Source: Brevibacterium aurantiacum
Lineage (GTDB): Bacteria > Actinomycetota > Actinomycetes > Actinomycetales > Brevibacteriaceae
Length of the DNA: 64,000 nt
Reading direction: 5' to 3'
Assembly: GCF_007558825.1 (NCBI RefSeq)
Contig: NZ_VLTK01000002.1
Span: 124,001-188,000 of the forward strand
In this document: piece after piece, positions 53,865-63,683 of the stretch
Layout of the letters: the number at the start of each line of letters is the position of its first letter
Position numbering within the stretch: the stretch's first letter is position 1
Made by a program: the position numbers and the translations under genes
Notes under the pieces: generated by a model
Database searches by the model: none
The model's input: the letters and a program-made list of their open reading frames with translations, nothing else
What the model was told of the DNA's origin: nothing

Positions 53865-54742
53865 ATGACACCGCTGACCAAGGATGTTGCCAGCGGACCG
53901 GGACTGGGCGTCGAGATCAACGAGGAAGACGTAATCGAACGCGCTTCTGAGGGGCACCGCTGGCGCAATCCGATCTGGCGCCAAGCGTCATAAGCGGATG
54001 CGCTACTTCATCGCCGCCCTACTGTTCATCACTGTCGTGGTCAATGACATGGACCGGGCAAATCCGTCCATTGCGATGCTGGCGCTCTCTGCCGAGTTCG
54101 ACATCTACACCGCTCAGCAAGGACTGCTGCTCTCGGCATTCGGCTGAATCTACGCCGTCAGGAAGCTGCCCGGCGGCTGGCTCGTTGACAGCGTGAGTCC
54201 ACGCGTTCTCTATGTCTCGTACCTGATTCTCTGGTCAATGGCCACCCTGTTCATGGGCATGTCAGGCGGCTTCATCGCCTTCATCATCCGGGGATTGCTT
54301 GTCGGCGGCTTTGAAGCACCGGCACATCCCATCATTAACAAGGTCGCCACGGCCTGGTTCCCGGAGAGCGAACGGGGACGTGTCATTGCGTTCTACACCT
54401 CCGGCCAATTCATCGGTCTGGCGCTGCTGGCCCTGTACTGTCGTTGCTGCAGACTGTCCTCACCTGGCACTGGGTCTTCAGTCTCACGGGTGTCGTCGGC
54501 ATCATATGGGCTGGCATCTGGTGGTTCGTCTACCGCGAGCCGCGGAATAAGGAAGGAGTGAATCAGGCCGAGATCGACTACATTGCAGATGGTGCGGACT
54601 GATCGACGTCGAGACCGGGTCGACGAAAGAATCGAAGTCGAAGCTGTCCTGAACCGACGTCAAGGTCGTCCTCTCAAGGCGGAAGCTCTGGGGAATCTAC
54701 ATCGGCCAATTCTGCTTGACATCGACGCTCTGGTTCTTCCTC
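53865..54742 (+). pseudogene. decayed MFS transporter (anion:cation symporter, sugar-acid type)
   Basis: Begins 43 bp after the P450 stop. The translation resembles ACS-family carriers (glucarate/galactonate/aromatic acid): '[11 protein letters not shown]', then after a frameshift near 53980 'KRMRYFIAALLFITVV..DMDRANPSIAML', an in-frame TGA at 54145-54147 where the family has Trp (AFG-W-IYAV), 'PGGWLVD', 'GGFEAPAHPIINKVATAWFPESERG', a second frameshift near 54435, 'WVFSLTGVVGIIWAGIWWFVYREP', 'IDYIADGAD', and finally 'LWGIYIGQFCLTSTLWFF', where it is cut off at about half length. At least four lesions make it inactive. The fragment at 54193-54561 is part of it. Confidence 0.85.
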
Positions 54743-54803
54743 ATGTCTGAGATGGCCAAGCGCTCGCGCCGGTACGCTTCCGCAACGATTCAACGCAATG
54801 GGG

Positions 54804-56321
54804 TCACCCGATCCAAGCCGAACCATCGGATCGCGGGTCCGAGGCTGCAAGAATCTTCGCACCGCGCAGATCGATGACGTTGGCGTGGCCGAGAGAATCG
54901 GAATGCTCCGGGGTTGTCCGGACATCCCCTTCGGCGCCGTGACTCAGGATGGTCCTCAGCTCGGTCGACACATCGTCCTCGACCGTGATGGTTCGGGCCG
55001 GGTCCTGTTCCGCCTTCGCTCCCGACACCCAGCGGGGCCTGGAAATCGCCTCACTCGGAGAGTCTCCTCGCAGCAGATGGATGAGTAGGCGAGCATGGAT
55101 CTGAGCCTGGGCTTTGCCTCCCATGGTGGATTGCACGATCTTCGGGACATTGGCTTTGTCGGTGATCATGACGGGCATCAGTGTGTGTGGTGGTCGCACT
55201 CGGGGCTTCACATACTGAGGCGACGAGGCGTCGAGTGCGAACATCGAGCCGCGGCTCTGAAACAGCACACCGGTCTCGGGATCGAAGCACAGTGAACCGA
55301 ACGACGAGTACAGGCTTTGGATGAGAGAGATCGATATGTGACCATCCGTGGCAGCCAGTCCGATCGTGTCGCCGCCGGCGGACGGCGCCGGCACTGAATT
55401 CGATGCGCTGAGGGAGGGAGAGAGCAGCGTCTCGCCGTTCACTCCTTCAGCAAGTATGGAGTCTCTGATGGCATCGGAACGGGTGAATGAATCGATCCAA
55501 ACTTCCGCGAGTGCGGCATCGGTCATGGCCGTTACATCAGAATCTGTGCCCAGTGACTCTCTGAGGTCATGGAGGAATCGGAGGAATGAGAATCCTTGTG
55601 AAGGTGCACCTCCCGTGTGTACCCGCAGACCGGCGAATTGCATCGAGAGTGACTGCTCCAGCTTCACTTCGTAGTCGGCGAGATCGGATAGGGCGAAATC
55701 TGGTCGTATCGAGCGAAGATAGGAATCGATTTTCATCGCTACCTCGCCACGGTAGAAGTCGTCGAGGCCAGCCGCCGCGAGTCGCTCCAGAGTTGTTCCC
55801 AAGGCGGGATTGCTCGCGGTTGTGGCAGTCTCGAAATCATTGCCGAACAGTGAAATTATGAGTGCCCGACCGGCCTCCGACTCCTGCGACACCTTCTCGA
55901 TGAGAGTGCGAACCGAGCGGCCGATTTCGTAGCCGTGGGAATGTTCAATTGCCGGAGCCAGGATGGTCGCCAGTGGCAAGGACCCGTACTCATCGTGGAG
56001 GTGCTTCCAGCCCTTCACCGCGCCTGGGACGGTGATCGACTCAGGACCCCGGGAGGGAACTCGCCCCGACGACCCCCATCGTGTGCCGTCGACACCAGCG
56101 GGCGCGTAGCCGAACCCATCGACAAGCACGGGGTCGGTCGACCCTGTCGATACAAGCGCGGTGAGGTCACCGCCGATCGAGGTGTTATGGGGATAGACGA
56201 CCGTCAGTACAGCCGCGGCCGCAAGCGCGGCGTCGACTGCATTGCCGCCTTTGGCGAACATGTGTTCTCCGGCTGAGGTGGCAAGGTGATGGGGCGTGGC
56301 GATGGCGCGATCTCTGGTCAT
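54804..56321 (-). CDS. gamma-glutamyltransferase family protein
   Basis: 505 residues, slightly shorter than typical GGT. 'ATPHHLATSAGEHMFAKGGNAVDAALAAAAVLTVVYPH' style N-terminus (seen in pieces), 'VDGFGYAPAG', and the autoprocessing site GGDT-IGLAATDG with probable nucleophile T319. The small-subunit blocks 'SLIQSLYSSFGS' and 'LFQSRGSMFALD' match the YwrD-like cytoplasmic branch; no signal peptide is seen. It cleaves gamma-glutamyl amides or transfers the glutamyl group. ATG 56321 follows GGAGGAGTTCT. Last gene of the ABC operon, 54 bp after the ATPase, implying import of gamma-glutamyl compounds or amino acids. Confidence 0.88.
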   Translation of the reverse strand: MTRDRAIATPHHLATSAGEHMFAKGGNAVDAALAAAAVLTVVYPHNTSIGGDLTALVSTGSTDPVLVDGFGYAPAGVDGTRWGSSGRVPSRGPESITVPGAVKGWKHLHDEYGSLPLATILAPAIEHSHGYEIGRSVRTLIEKVSQESEAGRALIISLFGNDFETATTASNPALGTTLERLAAAGLDDFYRGEVAMKIDSYLRSIRPDFALSDLADYEVKLEQSLSMQFAGLRVHTGGAPSQGFSFLRFLHDLRESLGTDSDVTAMTDAALAEVWIDSFTRSDAIRDSILAEGVNGETLLSPSLSASNSVPAPSAGGDTIGLAATDGHISISLIQSLYSSFGSLCFDPETGVLFQSRGSMFALDASSPQYVKPRVRPPHTLMPVMITDKANVPKIVQSTMGGKAQAQIHARLLIHLLRGDSPSEAISRPRWVSGAKAEQDPARTITVEDDVSTELRTILSHGAEGDVRTTPEHSDSLGHANVIDLRGAKILAASDPRSDGSAWIG

Positions 56322-56375
56322 AGAACTCCTCCGTGAGCTTCTTGATTCAGGCAAATGGGTGTGGCGGGCGGTCGA

Positions 56376-57155
56376 TCAGAGGATGCGAGAGAAGAATGAC
56401 TTCGTTCTCTCGTTCTTCGGCCGTTCGAAGACTTCTGCCGGTGGACCTTCCTCGACGATTCCGCCATCGGCCATGACGACGAGGCGGTGAGCCACTTCCC
56501 GAGCGAAGCCCATTTCGTGGGTGACGAGCATCATCGTCATGTCATCCTCGGCGAGTTCTCGGACGACGTCGAGGACTTCGCCGACCATTTCGGGATCGAG
56601 CGCCGAAGTGGGCTCGTCGAACAGCATGAGTCGGGGTCGCATGGCCAAGGCGCGAGCAATCGCCACACGTTGCTTCTGACCGCCAGACAGGCGAGAGGGT
56701 TTCGTATCTGCGCGATTCGACAGACCGACCCGTTCGAGCAACTGTAGCCCGCGTTCATTCGCCTCGGATCGCGAGAGACCAAGGACTTTGCGCGGAGCAT
56801 GGACGATGTTCTCCAATGCGGTCAGGTGTGGAAAGAGATTGAAGTGTTGGAAGACGAATCCGATCTCCTTGCGGGCGTCCCTGAGCTTGGGCCCTTTGAG
56901 CTTGCGCGGAGTTACTTCGCCGTGCTGCCGCTGTTGCACCTCGATTCCGGCAACGTGCACCTGCCCGCTGGTGATCGGGTTGAGTCCGTTGACGGTGCGA
57001 AGAAGGCTGGTCTTTCCGGCGCCGGACGGGCCGACAAGGACGACGACCTCTCCTCGGTTGACCTCCAGGCTGACAGAATCGAGGATTTTGACCCCGCCGA
57101 GTTCGAGATGGACGTCTTCGATCCGAACCAGGGGAGCAGTAGGAGAACTATTCAT
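56376..57155 (-). CDS. polar amino-acid ABC transporter ATP-binding protein
   Basis: 259 residues. Walker A '[11 protein letters not shown]', Q-loop '[13 protein letters not shown]', signature '[19 protein letters not shown]', Walker B '[15 protein letters not shown]', switch 'VTHEMGFA': the GlnQ/GltL type that serves polar amino acids. A short insertion follows the first strand after Walker A. ATG 57155 (AAGGAGACG upstream) matches the family start; ATG 57200 in the same frame is a possible earlier start. Middle of the operon binding protein - permease - ATPase - GGT. Confidence 0.92.
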   Translation of the reverse strand: MNSSPTAPLVRIEDVHLELGGVKILDSVSLEVNRGEVVVLVGPSGAGKTSLLRTVNGLNPITSGQVHVAGIEVQQRQHGEVTPRKLKGPKLRDARKEIGFVFQHFNLFPHLTALENIVHAPRKVLGLSRSEANERGLQLLERVGLSNRADTKPSRLSGGQKQRVAIARALAMRPRLMLFDEPTSALDPEMVGEVLDVVRELAEDDMTMMLVTHEMGFAREVAHRLVVMADGGIVEEGPPAEVFERPKNERTKSFFSRIL

Positions 57156-57201
57156 GGATCGTGTCGTCTCCTTGGATGATGGTGTAAGAATTTCTGACAT
57201 A

Positions 57202-58029
57202 TCAGACCGCCGTCCTTGCCTGGTCATTGACAGAGATAGGAGAGATGACGCCGGGGCGGTTCGCCCGACGGCTGGGAACGAGCAGCTCCACGATCCGAGA
57301 CAGAACTCCTTGCTGAGAATCGATGCCCATGTACTTGTCGAGACGATTTTCGATGAGCCCTTGAATGAGAGTCCAGACAGTCGTCAGCACCAGATAGTAC
57401 AAGGCGGCGACAAGGAAGATCTCGAAGGTCCGGAAGGTTGCTGCGCTGAATCCCTGGGCCACAAGGAACATCTCACTGACTCCGATGATGCTGAGCACGC
57501 TCGTCTCCTTCATCAGCTGATTGAAGATGTTTCCCAATGGAGGAATCATTGTGCGTACTGCCTGTGGAAGCACGATGGTGAGCATCGTGTGGTGAGGTTT
57601 GAGTGCAAGCACTTCTGAGGCTTCGAACTGCCCCGTGTCGACGCTCGAGATGCCGCTGCGGACGATTTCCGCGATATAGGCCGCTTCGTGGATGGTCAGA
57701 GTCACGATGGCTGCCTGAATGACAGCCTGGATGGTGAACGCACCTGCGGTGATGTCGTTGAAACGGTAGATTCCCGCCGCAGCCAATCCCGAATAGACGA
57801 TGACCAGTTGCACCAGCAGAGGCGTCCCCCTGATCACCCAGATATAGATGTTGCCGATCGTCCTGAGGACGATGTTGCGTGAACGCAGCAGTAAGGCAAT
57901 GAGTACACCCAACAGAAGAGACAGCACCATGGCGACGACGGATATTCCGATCGTCACCCAGAGCCCTTCGATGAAGTCGGCGTTCGGAGTGAGGAGATTT
58001 GTCCAGAAGAACGGCCAATCGAATGTCAT
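57202..58029 (-). CDS. amino-acid ABC transporter permease
   Basis: 275 residues, about five to six helices, with the [14 protein letters not shown] block and the coupling loop '[26 protein letters not shown]' of HisM/GlnP-type permeases. The single permease presumably works as a homodimer. 4-bp overlap with the upstream binding-protein gene. Confidence 0.92.
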   Translation of the reverse strand: MTFDWPFFWTNLLTPNADFIEGLWVTIGISVVAMVLSLLLGVLIALLLRSRNIVLRTIGNIYIWVIRGTPLLVQLVIVYSGLAAAGIYRFNDITAGAFTIQAVIQAAIVTLTIHEAAYIAEIVRSGISSVDTGQFEASEVLALKPHHTMLTIVLPQAVRTMIPPLGNIFNQLMKETSVLSIIGVSEMFLVAQGFSAATFRTFEIFLVAALYYLVLTTVWTLIQGLIENRLDKYMGIDSQQGVLSRIVELLVPSRRANRPGVISPISVNDQARTAV

Positions 58030-58913
58030 TTCTTTGCCTCGAGCGCCATGTCGGCCGAATCGTACTGGCTCAGGATCTCCTCGTACTGGCCGGAGGCCAT
58101 CAGCTCATCAAGGGCCTTCGAGAGCGCATCCTGCAACTGGGCGTTGTCTTTCTGCACAGCCGCACCGATCTCAATGAGTCCGAAAGGCTTGCCGACGACC
58201 TGCAATTCCCCATTAGTTTTGCCTGCAGTGTAGACCGAGGCTGAATTGGTATCGATGAAGGTGTCGACCTGGCCTGTCTGAACCTGTTGCATTCCCATCG
58301 TGCCGTCTTCGACTTTGACCGTGGCGATCTCTTCGCCTCCGCCTTCGCTGCACTTCTTTATCTGCTTTTTGACATACTCCTCAGCAGTGGTCGAAACCTG
58401 GAAACCGATCTTCGCTCCGCACAGGGAATCGTCGTAGCCGGTGATCTTTTTGGGGTTGTCCTTGCTCACCACCACGGCTTGACCGGACTGCATATATGGC
58501 ACGAAATCGACGATCTCCTCTCGCTCCGGCTTGATGTAGAGAGACGCCATGATGACGTCGCACTGCGTAGCTTGAAGGGTCGGGATGAGGGAGGCGAATT
58601 TGGTTTCGTGGAACTGCGTCTCCAGACCCATGAGCGGACCGAGGACACGAGCGATATCGGTCTCGGCCCCAGTCTCGACATGATCGGAGGTGTAGTACGC
58701 ATTGGGTGGATTGCCGAATGAGGCGCAGACTGTGAGAGTCCCGTCTGTCATCGTCTTGGGTGCGTCGACGACTGCCTTCACATCTTTTCCGAGGTCCTCA
58801 TTGGCGGTTTCGGCCGCCGGACTGTCGGAGCTCTCAGATGACCCGCACGCCGAGAGAGCTAATACCGCGGCGGCTGCAGCTGCAACCGATGTCCTAAGCA
58901 AGGGAGACTTCAT
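58026..58913 (-). CDS. amino-acid ABC transporter substrate-binding lipoprotein
   Basis: 295 residues with lipobox LSAC (Cys about residue 23). The mature domain is family-3 (polar amino-acid) type: 'TLTVCASFGNPPNAYYTSDH', 'GAETDIARVLGPLMGLETQF', 'MASLYIKPEREEIVDFVPYM', 'GAKIGFQVSTTAEEYVKKQ'. First gene of the operon, with a FadR-like operator 15 bp upstream of its ATG. The ligand may be a gamma-glutamyl compound, given the transferase gene in the same operon. Confidence 0.92.
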   Translation of the reverse strand: MKSPLLRTSVAAAAAAVLALSACGSSESSDSPAAETANEDLGKDVKAVVDAPKTMTDGTLTVCASFGNPPNAYYTSDHVETGAETDIARVLGPLMGLETQFHETKFASLIPTLQATQCDVIMASLYIKPEREEIVDFVPYMQSGQAVVVSKDNPKKITGYDDSLCGAKIGFQVSTTAEEYVKKQIKKCSEGGGEEIATVKVEDGTMGMQQVQTGQVDTFIDTNSASVYTAGKTNGELQVVGKPFGLIEIGAAVQKDNAQLQDALSKALDELMASGQYEEILSQYDSADMALEAKK

Positions 58914-58927
58914 CGTCTATGCCTTTC

Positions 58928-58944
58928 AAGTGGTCCGACCAGTT
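58928..58944. promoter_or_regulatory. FadR/FCD-type operator AAGTGGTCCGACCAGTT
   Basis: The near-perfect palindrome AAnTGGTC-C-GACCAnTT matches the TGGTnnnACCA core known for the FadR subgroup of GntR regulators. It sits just upstream of the ABC operon. The rest of the 313-bp gap (58914-59226) carries a second copy at 59103 and no gene. Confidence 0.7.
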
Positions 58945-59102
58945 TGCTGTGGTTGACAGTAGCAGGGCAAATGTGACGTGCGCAACAATCCTCGTGTAGA
59001 TTCAGGCTCATGGCCTGTGTCTCTGGGAATTATCCCAATGGTCGATGTGAGGCGTCGTGAGTATGGATGCGCTAGGAGACCTATCGCAGCGTGTTCGAGA
59101 GT

Positions 59103-59117
59103 AGTGGTTGGACCAGT
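59103..59117. promoter_or_regulatory. second FadR/FCD-type operator AGTGGTTGGACCAGT
   Basis: TGGT-TGG-ACCA core with AG/GT flanks, 110 bp before the GntR/FCD gene. It mirrors the site at 58928, so one regulator probably controls both divergent units. Confidence 0.65.
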
Positions 59118-59226
59118 GTGTACAGGTGCTCAGCGATTGTACTAGGAGGATTCGCAGCATGATCAGGGGCTCGGGTGCAGGTATTTTGGAGTCCAGTTGT
59201 GTCTATCCCAGGGAGGTGTTCTGACC

Positions 59227-59904
59227 ATGGCGAGTATCGGTCACACTGGTACATCGGCTGTGATGCAAGCGGTCATGAAATCCATCCGTGTTGGAGAGCT
59301 CGACCAGGGGGAGAAGCTCGAATCGGAGCGCACCCTCGCTTCTCGGTTCGGGATCAGCCGGACCACTGTGCGTGAAGGTCTCAAGGAGCTGGAAGTGCGC
59401 GGCTTCGTACGCCGAGTGCAGGGCAGTGGCACATTCGTCAGCTTCGATCGAGATAATGAACATAAGAAATCTATGCTGGGAACGGGTACTGAGACCGAAC
59501 GGCAGTTCCGCGAAGTGATGGATCTGCGGCAGTCCCTCGAGCCTGCAATCGCCTTTCGCGCTGCGAAGCGCAGCAGCGCCGAAACCGACAGTCTGGATGA
59601 GATCATTGCCCGCGCAGAATCGCTGGACCCCTCCCACCTGGAAGAGCTCGCTGCGCTCGACACTGAATTCCACATCGCTATCGCGGCTCTGACACTGAAC
59701 CCACTCCTTGTTGATTTGCTGACCGAGACACATGAGGTCTTTGGTTTTACTCGGCGATCGGAGTTTCAATCGGCAAGCCGAATCCGAACCTCGTTGAGCG
59801 GACATCGCGCGATCGCGGATGCGATCAGCCGGGGCGATGGTCCCGCGGCACGAAGCTGTATGGAGGAACATCTTTACGACGTGTCCCAATCAATCGTTTT
59901 CTGA
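59227..59904 (+). CDS. GntR-family regulator, FadR/FCD subgroup
   Basis: 225 residues. N-terminal winged helix ('AVMKSIRVGELDQGEKLESE', 'LASRFGISRTTVREGLKELE', 'GFVRRVQGSGTFV'; residues about 15-78) and an all-helical FCD effector domain (about 95-215) with the metal-binding-type 'DTEFHIAIAALTLNP' and 'SGHRAIADAISRGDG' histidines. ATG 59227 follows GGGAGGTGTTCTGACC; an in-frame start at 59197 lacks a site. Divergent from the amino-acid ABC/GGT operon and flanked by two matching operators. Confidence 0.92.
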   Translation: MASIGHTGTSAVMQAVMKSIRVGELDQGEKLESERTLASRFGISRTTVREGLKELEVRGFVRRVQGSGTFVSFDRDNEHKKSMLGTGTETERQFREVMDLRQSLEPAIAFRAAKRSSAETDSLDEIIARAESLDPSHLEELAALDTEFHIAIAALTLNPLLVDLLTETHEVFGFTRRSEFQSASRIRTSLSGHRAIADAISRGDGPAARSCMEEHLYDVSQSIVF

Positions 59905-60112
59905 ACCCCGCTTTCTGAGGATGAGCGGTGCGCTGATGATCGGACTACGAGAGGTTCCTCGTATCGCGCATGCCATTGCTTCAATCGAAGACTTCGACAT
60001 CCAGCGCCACGGAAAATTCGGAGACCTATCGTCGGTCTTATAGAACAGGAAAAGTCGTGAGACTGAGGTTTCAATACTCGACGCGAATCGTCTTGGAGAG
60101 CTGCCTGAGTTG

Positions 60113-60901
60113 TCAGGCCTCAAGCTCGGCGGCCCGGTCGATGATCGCCCGCGCTGCATCAAGCGTCTGACCCAGGAATCCCGCCCCGAACAGCTTCACA
60201 TGGGCAAGCAGTGCGAAGAAGTTATGCACCGGAAGGTCGTCTCTCCACCCCTCGGCCATCGGATGGACCGCCTCATAACCGGTGAAGATCTCCTCAAGGT
60301 GGGGTGTGCCGAAGAGCGCCAGCATTGCGAGGTCCTCGAGCCGATGACCACCGTGGGCGGCCGGATCGATGAGGGTGCAGCCCCCTGGCGTCCACATGAG
60401 GTTCCCAGACCATAGGTCGCCATGGACTCGAGCGGGCTTCTCCTGCCCGGTCCCGGAGATTCCGTCGAAGACACCAGTGGAGATCGCATCGATCGCCGAG
60501 GTGATTGCTGACTGGTGATCCTGCGACAAACTCCCGCTGATGGCTGCGGCGATCGGATTCAGCCGGCATTCCACCCAGAATTCGGTGAACGTGGCACACG
60601 AGGCGACTTCGACTTCGAAAGGGGAGTTGAGAGGGCCGAACCACGCGGGTTCCGCTGGTGCCCAACCAAAATCTGGCGCACCGGAGTCGTGCAGCAGCGC
60701 GAGCTGGCGACCGAAGCTGAACGCCGAGCGGGCATCTGGTGCAGAAGCCTCGAGACGGTCCAGGCGCAGACCGTTCTGATCCTGATCGACAACACCGACC
60801 ACAGGAACGACGTCAGGTTCGGCCAACCAATTCAGGCCGGCAGCCTCGGCAGCGAAGAAACCCCGCGGGGCACCGGTACGTTCCTTGTCGAAAGTAGCCA
60901 T
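60113..60901 (-). CDS. fructosamine kinase family protein
   Basis: 262 residues of the aminoglycoside-phosphotransferase-like kinase fold. Catalytic loop 'ARVHGDLWSGNLMW' (Asp base, Asn metal ligand) and 'TLIDPAAHGGHRLEDLAML' (DFG-like Asp) match fructosamine-3-kinases, which deglycate proteins and amino acids by phosphorylating ketosamines. No sugar-amine genes lie beside it. It starts 54 bp after the YfcC-type permease stop, on the same strand. The 59905-60112 gap upstream of its stop shows nothing. Confidence 0.88.
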   Translation of the reverse strand: MATFDKERTGAPRGFFAAEAAGLNWLAEPDVVPVVGVVDQDQNGLRLDRLEASAPDARSAFSFGRQLALLHDSGAPDFGWAPAEPAWFGPLNSPFEVEVASCATFTEFWVECRLNPIAAAISGSLSQDHQSAITSAIDAISTGVFDGISGTGQEKPARVHGDLWSGNLMWTPGGCTLIDPAAHGGHRLEDLAMLALFGTPHLEEIFTGYEAVHPMAEGWRDDLPVHNFFALLAHVKLFGAGFLGQTLDAARAIIDRAAELEA

Positions 60902-60955
60902 GTACCCAGGCTAGTAGTTCATCCGGTCAGTTGCAGAAGCGGGGACAGCCGGCGC

Positions 60956-62398
60956 TCAGCTGTACCCGATGAGGTGTGCAAACACGACGGCGGCGATCGC
61001 GATGGTGATCTGAACGGCGATCAGCGGCAGCATCCAGCGAACCCATCGGATCCAGGGAACTTTGGCCAGAGCCAACGCGGCCATGAAGAAGCCGCTGGTG
61101 GGGAAGCAGAGATTGCCGATGCCGTCAGCGAGTTGGAAAGCCAGGACCGCGGTCTGCTGAGTCACGCCGACCATTTCTGCCAAGGGCGAGAGAATCGGCA
61201 TCGTCAGTGCCGCTTGGCCGCTGCCGGAGGGAACGATGAAGCTGACCAGGCCCTGGAAGAAGAACATGCCGACGGTTGACAGCCACGGCGGCAGGTGACT
61301 GATGGCCGCGGCGAGGTTGACCAGAATGGTGTCCAGGATCTGACCGTCTTGGAAGATCACGAGGATTCCGTAGGCGACGCCGATGACGAGTGCACCGGTG
61401 ACGAGGTCCCTGGCACCATCAATGAAGGCCTCGGCGGTTCCGTTCATTCCGAGCCCACCGACAATGCCCATGACGATTCCCATGAGCAGGAAGAGCCCTG
61501 CGATCTCCGTGAGGTACCAGCCCAAGGTGGAGACACAGATGGCGAGTGTCACCAGCGTGGCGATGAGGACAACGAAGACCAGCTTGTGGCGCAGAGTGAA
61601 AGTCAGGGTCTCCGAGTCGCCCTTCTGCCTGATCTCGTCGGCGAGGGAGTCCTGACCGTAGAGCATGCCCTTTGTCGGATCCTTTTTCATCCGCTGCGCG
61701 TAACGCATGACGAAGATGATCGCGACACCGAGGAGGAGGACCCAGAGGACGAGTCGCAGCCACATGCCGGAGAACAGGGGGAGTCCAGCGATGCCCTGGG
61801 CAACGCCGACGGTGAAAGGGTTCATGAATGCGGCCATGAAGCCTGAACCGGTTCCAAGAAGCACGACCGCTGCGCCGACCATCGAGTCGTAGCCGAGGGC
61901 GACCGCTATCGGCACAAGGATCGTGATGTAGGGGATGGTCTCCTCGGCTAGCCCGAGCATGGCGCCGGTCAGTGAGAAGAACGTCATGAGGACAGGGATG
62001 AAGAGGATTTCCTTGCCCCGCAGCTTGCTCGTCATCGCAGCCACCGCAGAGTCGATGGCACCTGTTGCCCGCAGAACCCCGAAGGATGCTCCGACGATGA
62101 AGACATAGAAGATGATGTCGGCGGCGCCGATCATCCCGTTGAACACCGCGGTCAGGACGTCCCAGAACGATGCCGGTGTCGGATCGACTGCATGGAATGT
62201 TCCATCGATGATGACGTCGCGGCCATCGACCGTTTTGCGATCGAAGACGCCGGCCGGCACGAAGTGAGTGAGAATCGCGGCGATCGCGGTGACAGCCATA
62301 AGAATGACGAAGACGTGCGGCATCTCGCGTTTTCGCCGAGGTAGGGCAGTGGTTTCACGAACATCGGTGTCCTGTGATGACATTTCGGAATCAGCCAT
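60956..62398 (-). CDS. YfcC-family permease (basic amino acid/C4-dicarboxylate type)
   Basis: 480 residues with about 12 helices. 'PHVFVILMAVTAIAAILTHFVPAGVF', 'GSGFMAAFMNPFTVGVAQGIAGLPLFSG' (in pieces) and 'IVPSGSGQAALTMPILSPLAEMVGV' belong to the YfcC/ArcD-like ion-transporter superfamily. Members exchange arginine/ornithine or carry peptides and dicarboxylates. ATG 62398 follows AAGCAGGAGAATC. It is divergent from a LysR regulator across 165 bp and may be its target. Confidence 0.9.
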   Translation of the reverse strand: MADSEMSSQDTDVRETTALPRRKREMPHVFVILMAVTAIAAILTHFVPAGVFDRKTVDGRDVIIDGTFHAVDPTPASFWDVLTAVFNGMIGAADIIFYVFIVGASFGVLRATGAIDSAVAAMTSKLRGKEILFIPVLMTFFSLTGAMLGLAEETIPYITILVPIAVALGYDSMVGAAVVLLGTGSGFMAAFMNPFTVGVAQGIAGLPLFSGMWLRLVLWVLLLGVAIIFVMRYAQRMKKDPTKGMLYGQDSLADEIRQKGDSETLTFTLRHKLVFVVLIATLVTLAICVSTLGWYLTEIAGLFLLMGIVMGIVGGLGMNGTAEAFIDGARDLVTGALVIGVAYGILVIFQDGQILDTILVNLAAAISHLPPWLSTVGMFFFQGLVSFIVPSGSGQAALTMPILSPLAEMVGVTQQTAVLAFQLADGIGNLCFPTSGFFMAALALAKVPWIRWVRWMLPLIAVQITIAIAAVVFAHLIGYS

Positions 62399-62563
62399 GA
62401 TTCTCCTGCTTCATTGCATAGGCACGACAAGAATATTTCCGTTGAATCACCCTACCCTGGGCGCAATTCGGTGAGACGGCATTCAGCATCGGACCAGTAC
62501 TGCTGGTTTGAACGAGACCAGATGTACTCTGATGGGGTATCTCGTACGGCAAAGGAGCAATGA

Positions 62564-63565
62564 GTGGACGCACGGTTCCAGTCCGCGCTTTCGACCGTGA
62601 GCTTCACACATGTGCGTGCGCTCAGAGCAGTCGTCGAACACGGGTCACTGAGCTCAGCGGCGAAAGATCTCGGGTACACCACCTCGGCGATCTCACAGCA
62701 GATATCTGCACTTGAGCGAAGCCTTGGCGTCTCTCTCTTCGAACGTGGACCACGAAGCGTCCGGGTCACAGCCGCCGGAGAACGGATGTACGAGCTGAGC
62801 GCGGATCTGCTGGAAAGCATCGCTGGGATCGCAGATGTTATGCGCGGATATGCAAGCGCAGAACAGGGCGTGCTCCGTCTCACTGCTGCGGGAAGCGGTG
62901 CCGCGCAGCTGCTTCCCCGCGCAGTCGCCGGCATTGCCTCGAAACATCCGGCAGCCGAGATCTCCTTGGTCACCCCGGGAACCTCCGACAGCGTTGTCGA
63001 GTCGATCAAGGCCGGATTCGCCGATATCGGAGTCATCTACGAATACTCACCGACGCCCCAACAGCTCCTTGAAGGATTGACCAGTACACCTCTCCTTCAC
63101 GAAGAGATGGTGGTCATCGGCCGCGAACAAGGTCCTTCCGGTGAACGCAGCTCGATCAGAGACTTCGCTGAGGAGAATTGGGTCTGCGGAAGCAAGGGAA
63201 GTACCCAAGACCAGATTCTCAAGCACCTCGGCGAACGTGAGGGTTTCGTACCGAGGATTGCCCACCGCAGCGACGACCCTGACGTCATTCGAGGATTGGT
63301 CAACCAGGGCCTGGGAATCGCATTGGTCCCTGTCCTGTCGCTCGGCATCGACCGCAGCATCCATCTGTATCGACTCACGGATCGCCCGGTGCACCGTCGA
63401 GTCCAGCTCCTCCATCGCGCAACGGATCACAATCCGCTCATTGCCTCGGCCATTCACGCTTTCGTGAAGGCTGCTGACGACTATCTCACCTGGACTCTGA
63501 CCGCATTCGGAGTGACCTTCGACCTCCCCATGCTCACCTTGGACACCGAGCTTCAGGGAAACTGA
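62564..63565 (+). CDS. LysR-family transcriptional regulator
   Basis: 333 residues. Helix-turn-helix 'GSLSSAAKDLGYTTSAISQQISALERSLGV' (read in pieces, residues about 24-55) and a substrate-binding-like C-terminal domain. GTG 62564 follows AAAGGAGCAATGA. Divergent from the YfcC-type permease and upstream of the [2Fe-2S] dehydrogenase genes, so it could control either. Confidence 0.9.
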   Translation: MDARFQSALSTVSFTHVRALRAVVEHGSLSSAAKDLGYTTSAISQQISALERSLGVSLFERGPRSVRVTAAGERMYELSADLLESIAGIADVMRGYASAEQGVLRLTAAGSGAAQLLPRAVAGIASKHPAAEISLVTPGTSDSVVESIKAGFADIGVIYEYSPTPQQLLEGLTSTPLLHEEMVVIGREQGPSGERSSIRDFAEENWVCGSKGSTQDQILKHLGEREGFVPRIAHRSDDPDVIRGLVNQGLGIALVPVLSLGIDRSIHLYRLTDRPVHRRVQLLHRATDHNPLIASAIHAFVKAADDYLTWTLTAFGVTFDLPMLTLDTELQGN

Positions 63566-63683
63566 ACCTTTCCTTCAATAACCTTCAACCTGAAAATCCA
63601 CTCGATGTGCGGCGGCATGCGCTTGAATGAGTATCCATACATACTCGTGACACAGCAGTCGCGAACGGGGGAGAGGGCCGAGT

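Noticed and set aside
59905..60112. Possible gene remnant between the GntR regulator and the fructosamine kinase
   Set aside because: Short open frames only, no recognisable protein similarity or coding bias.
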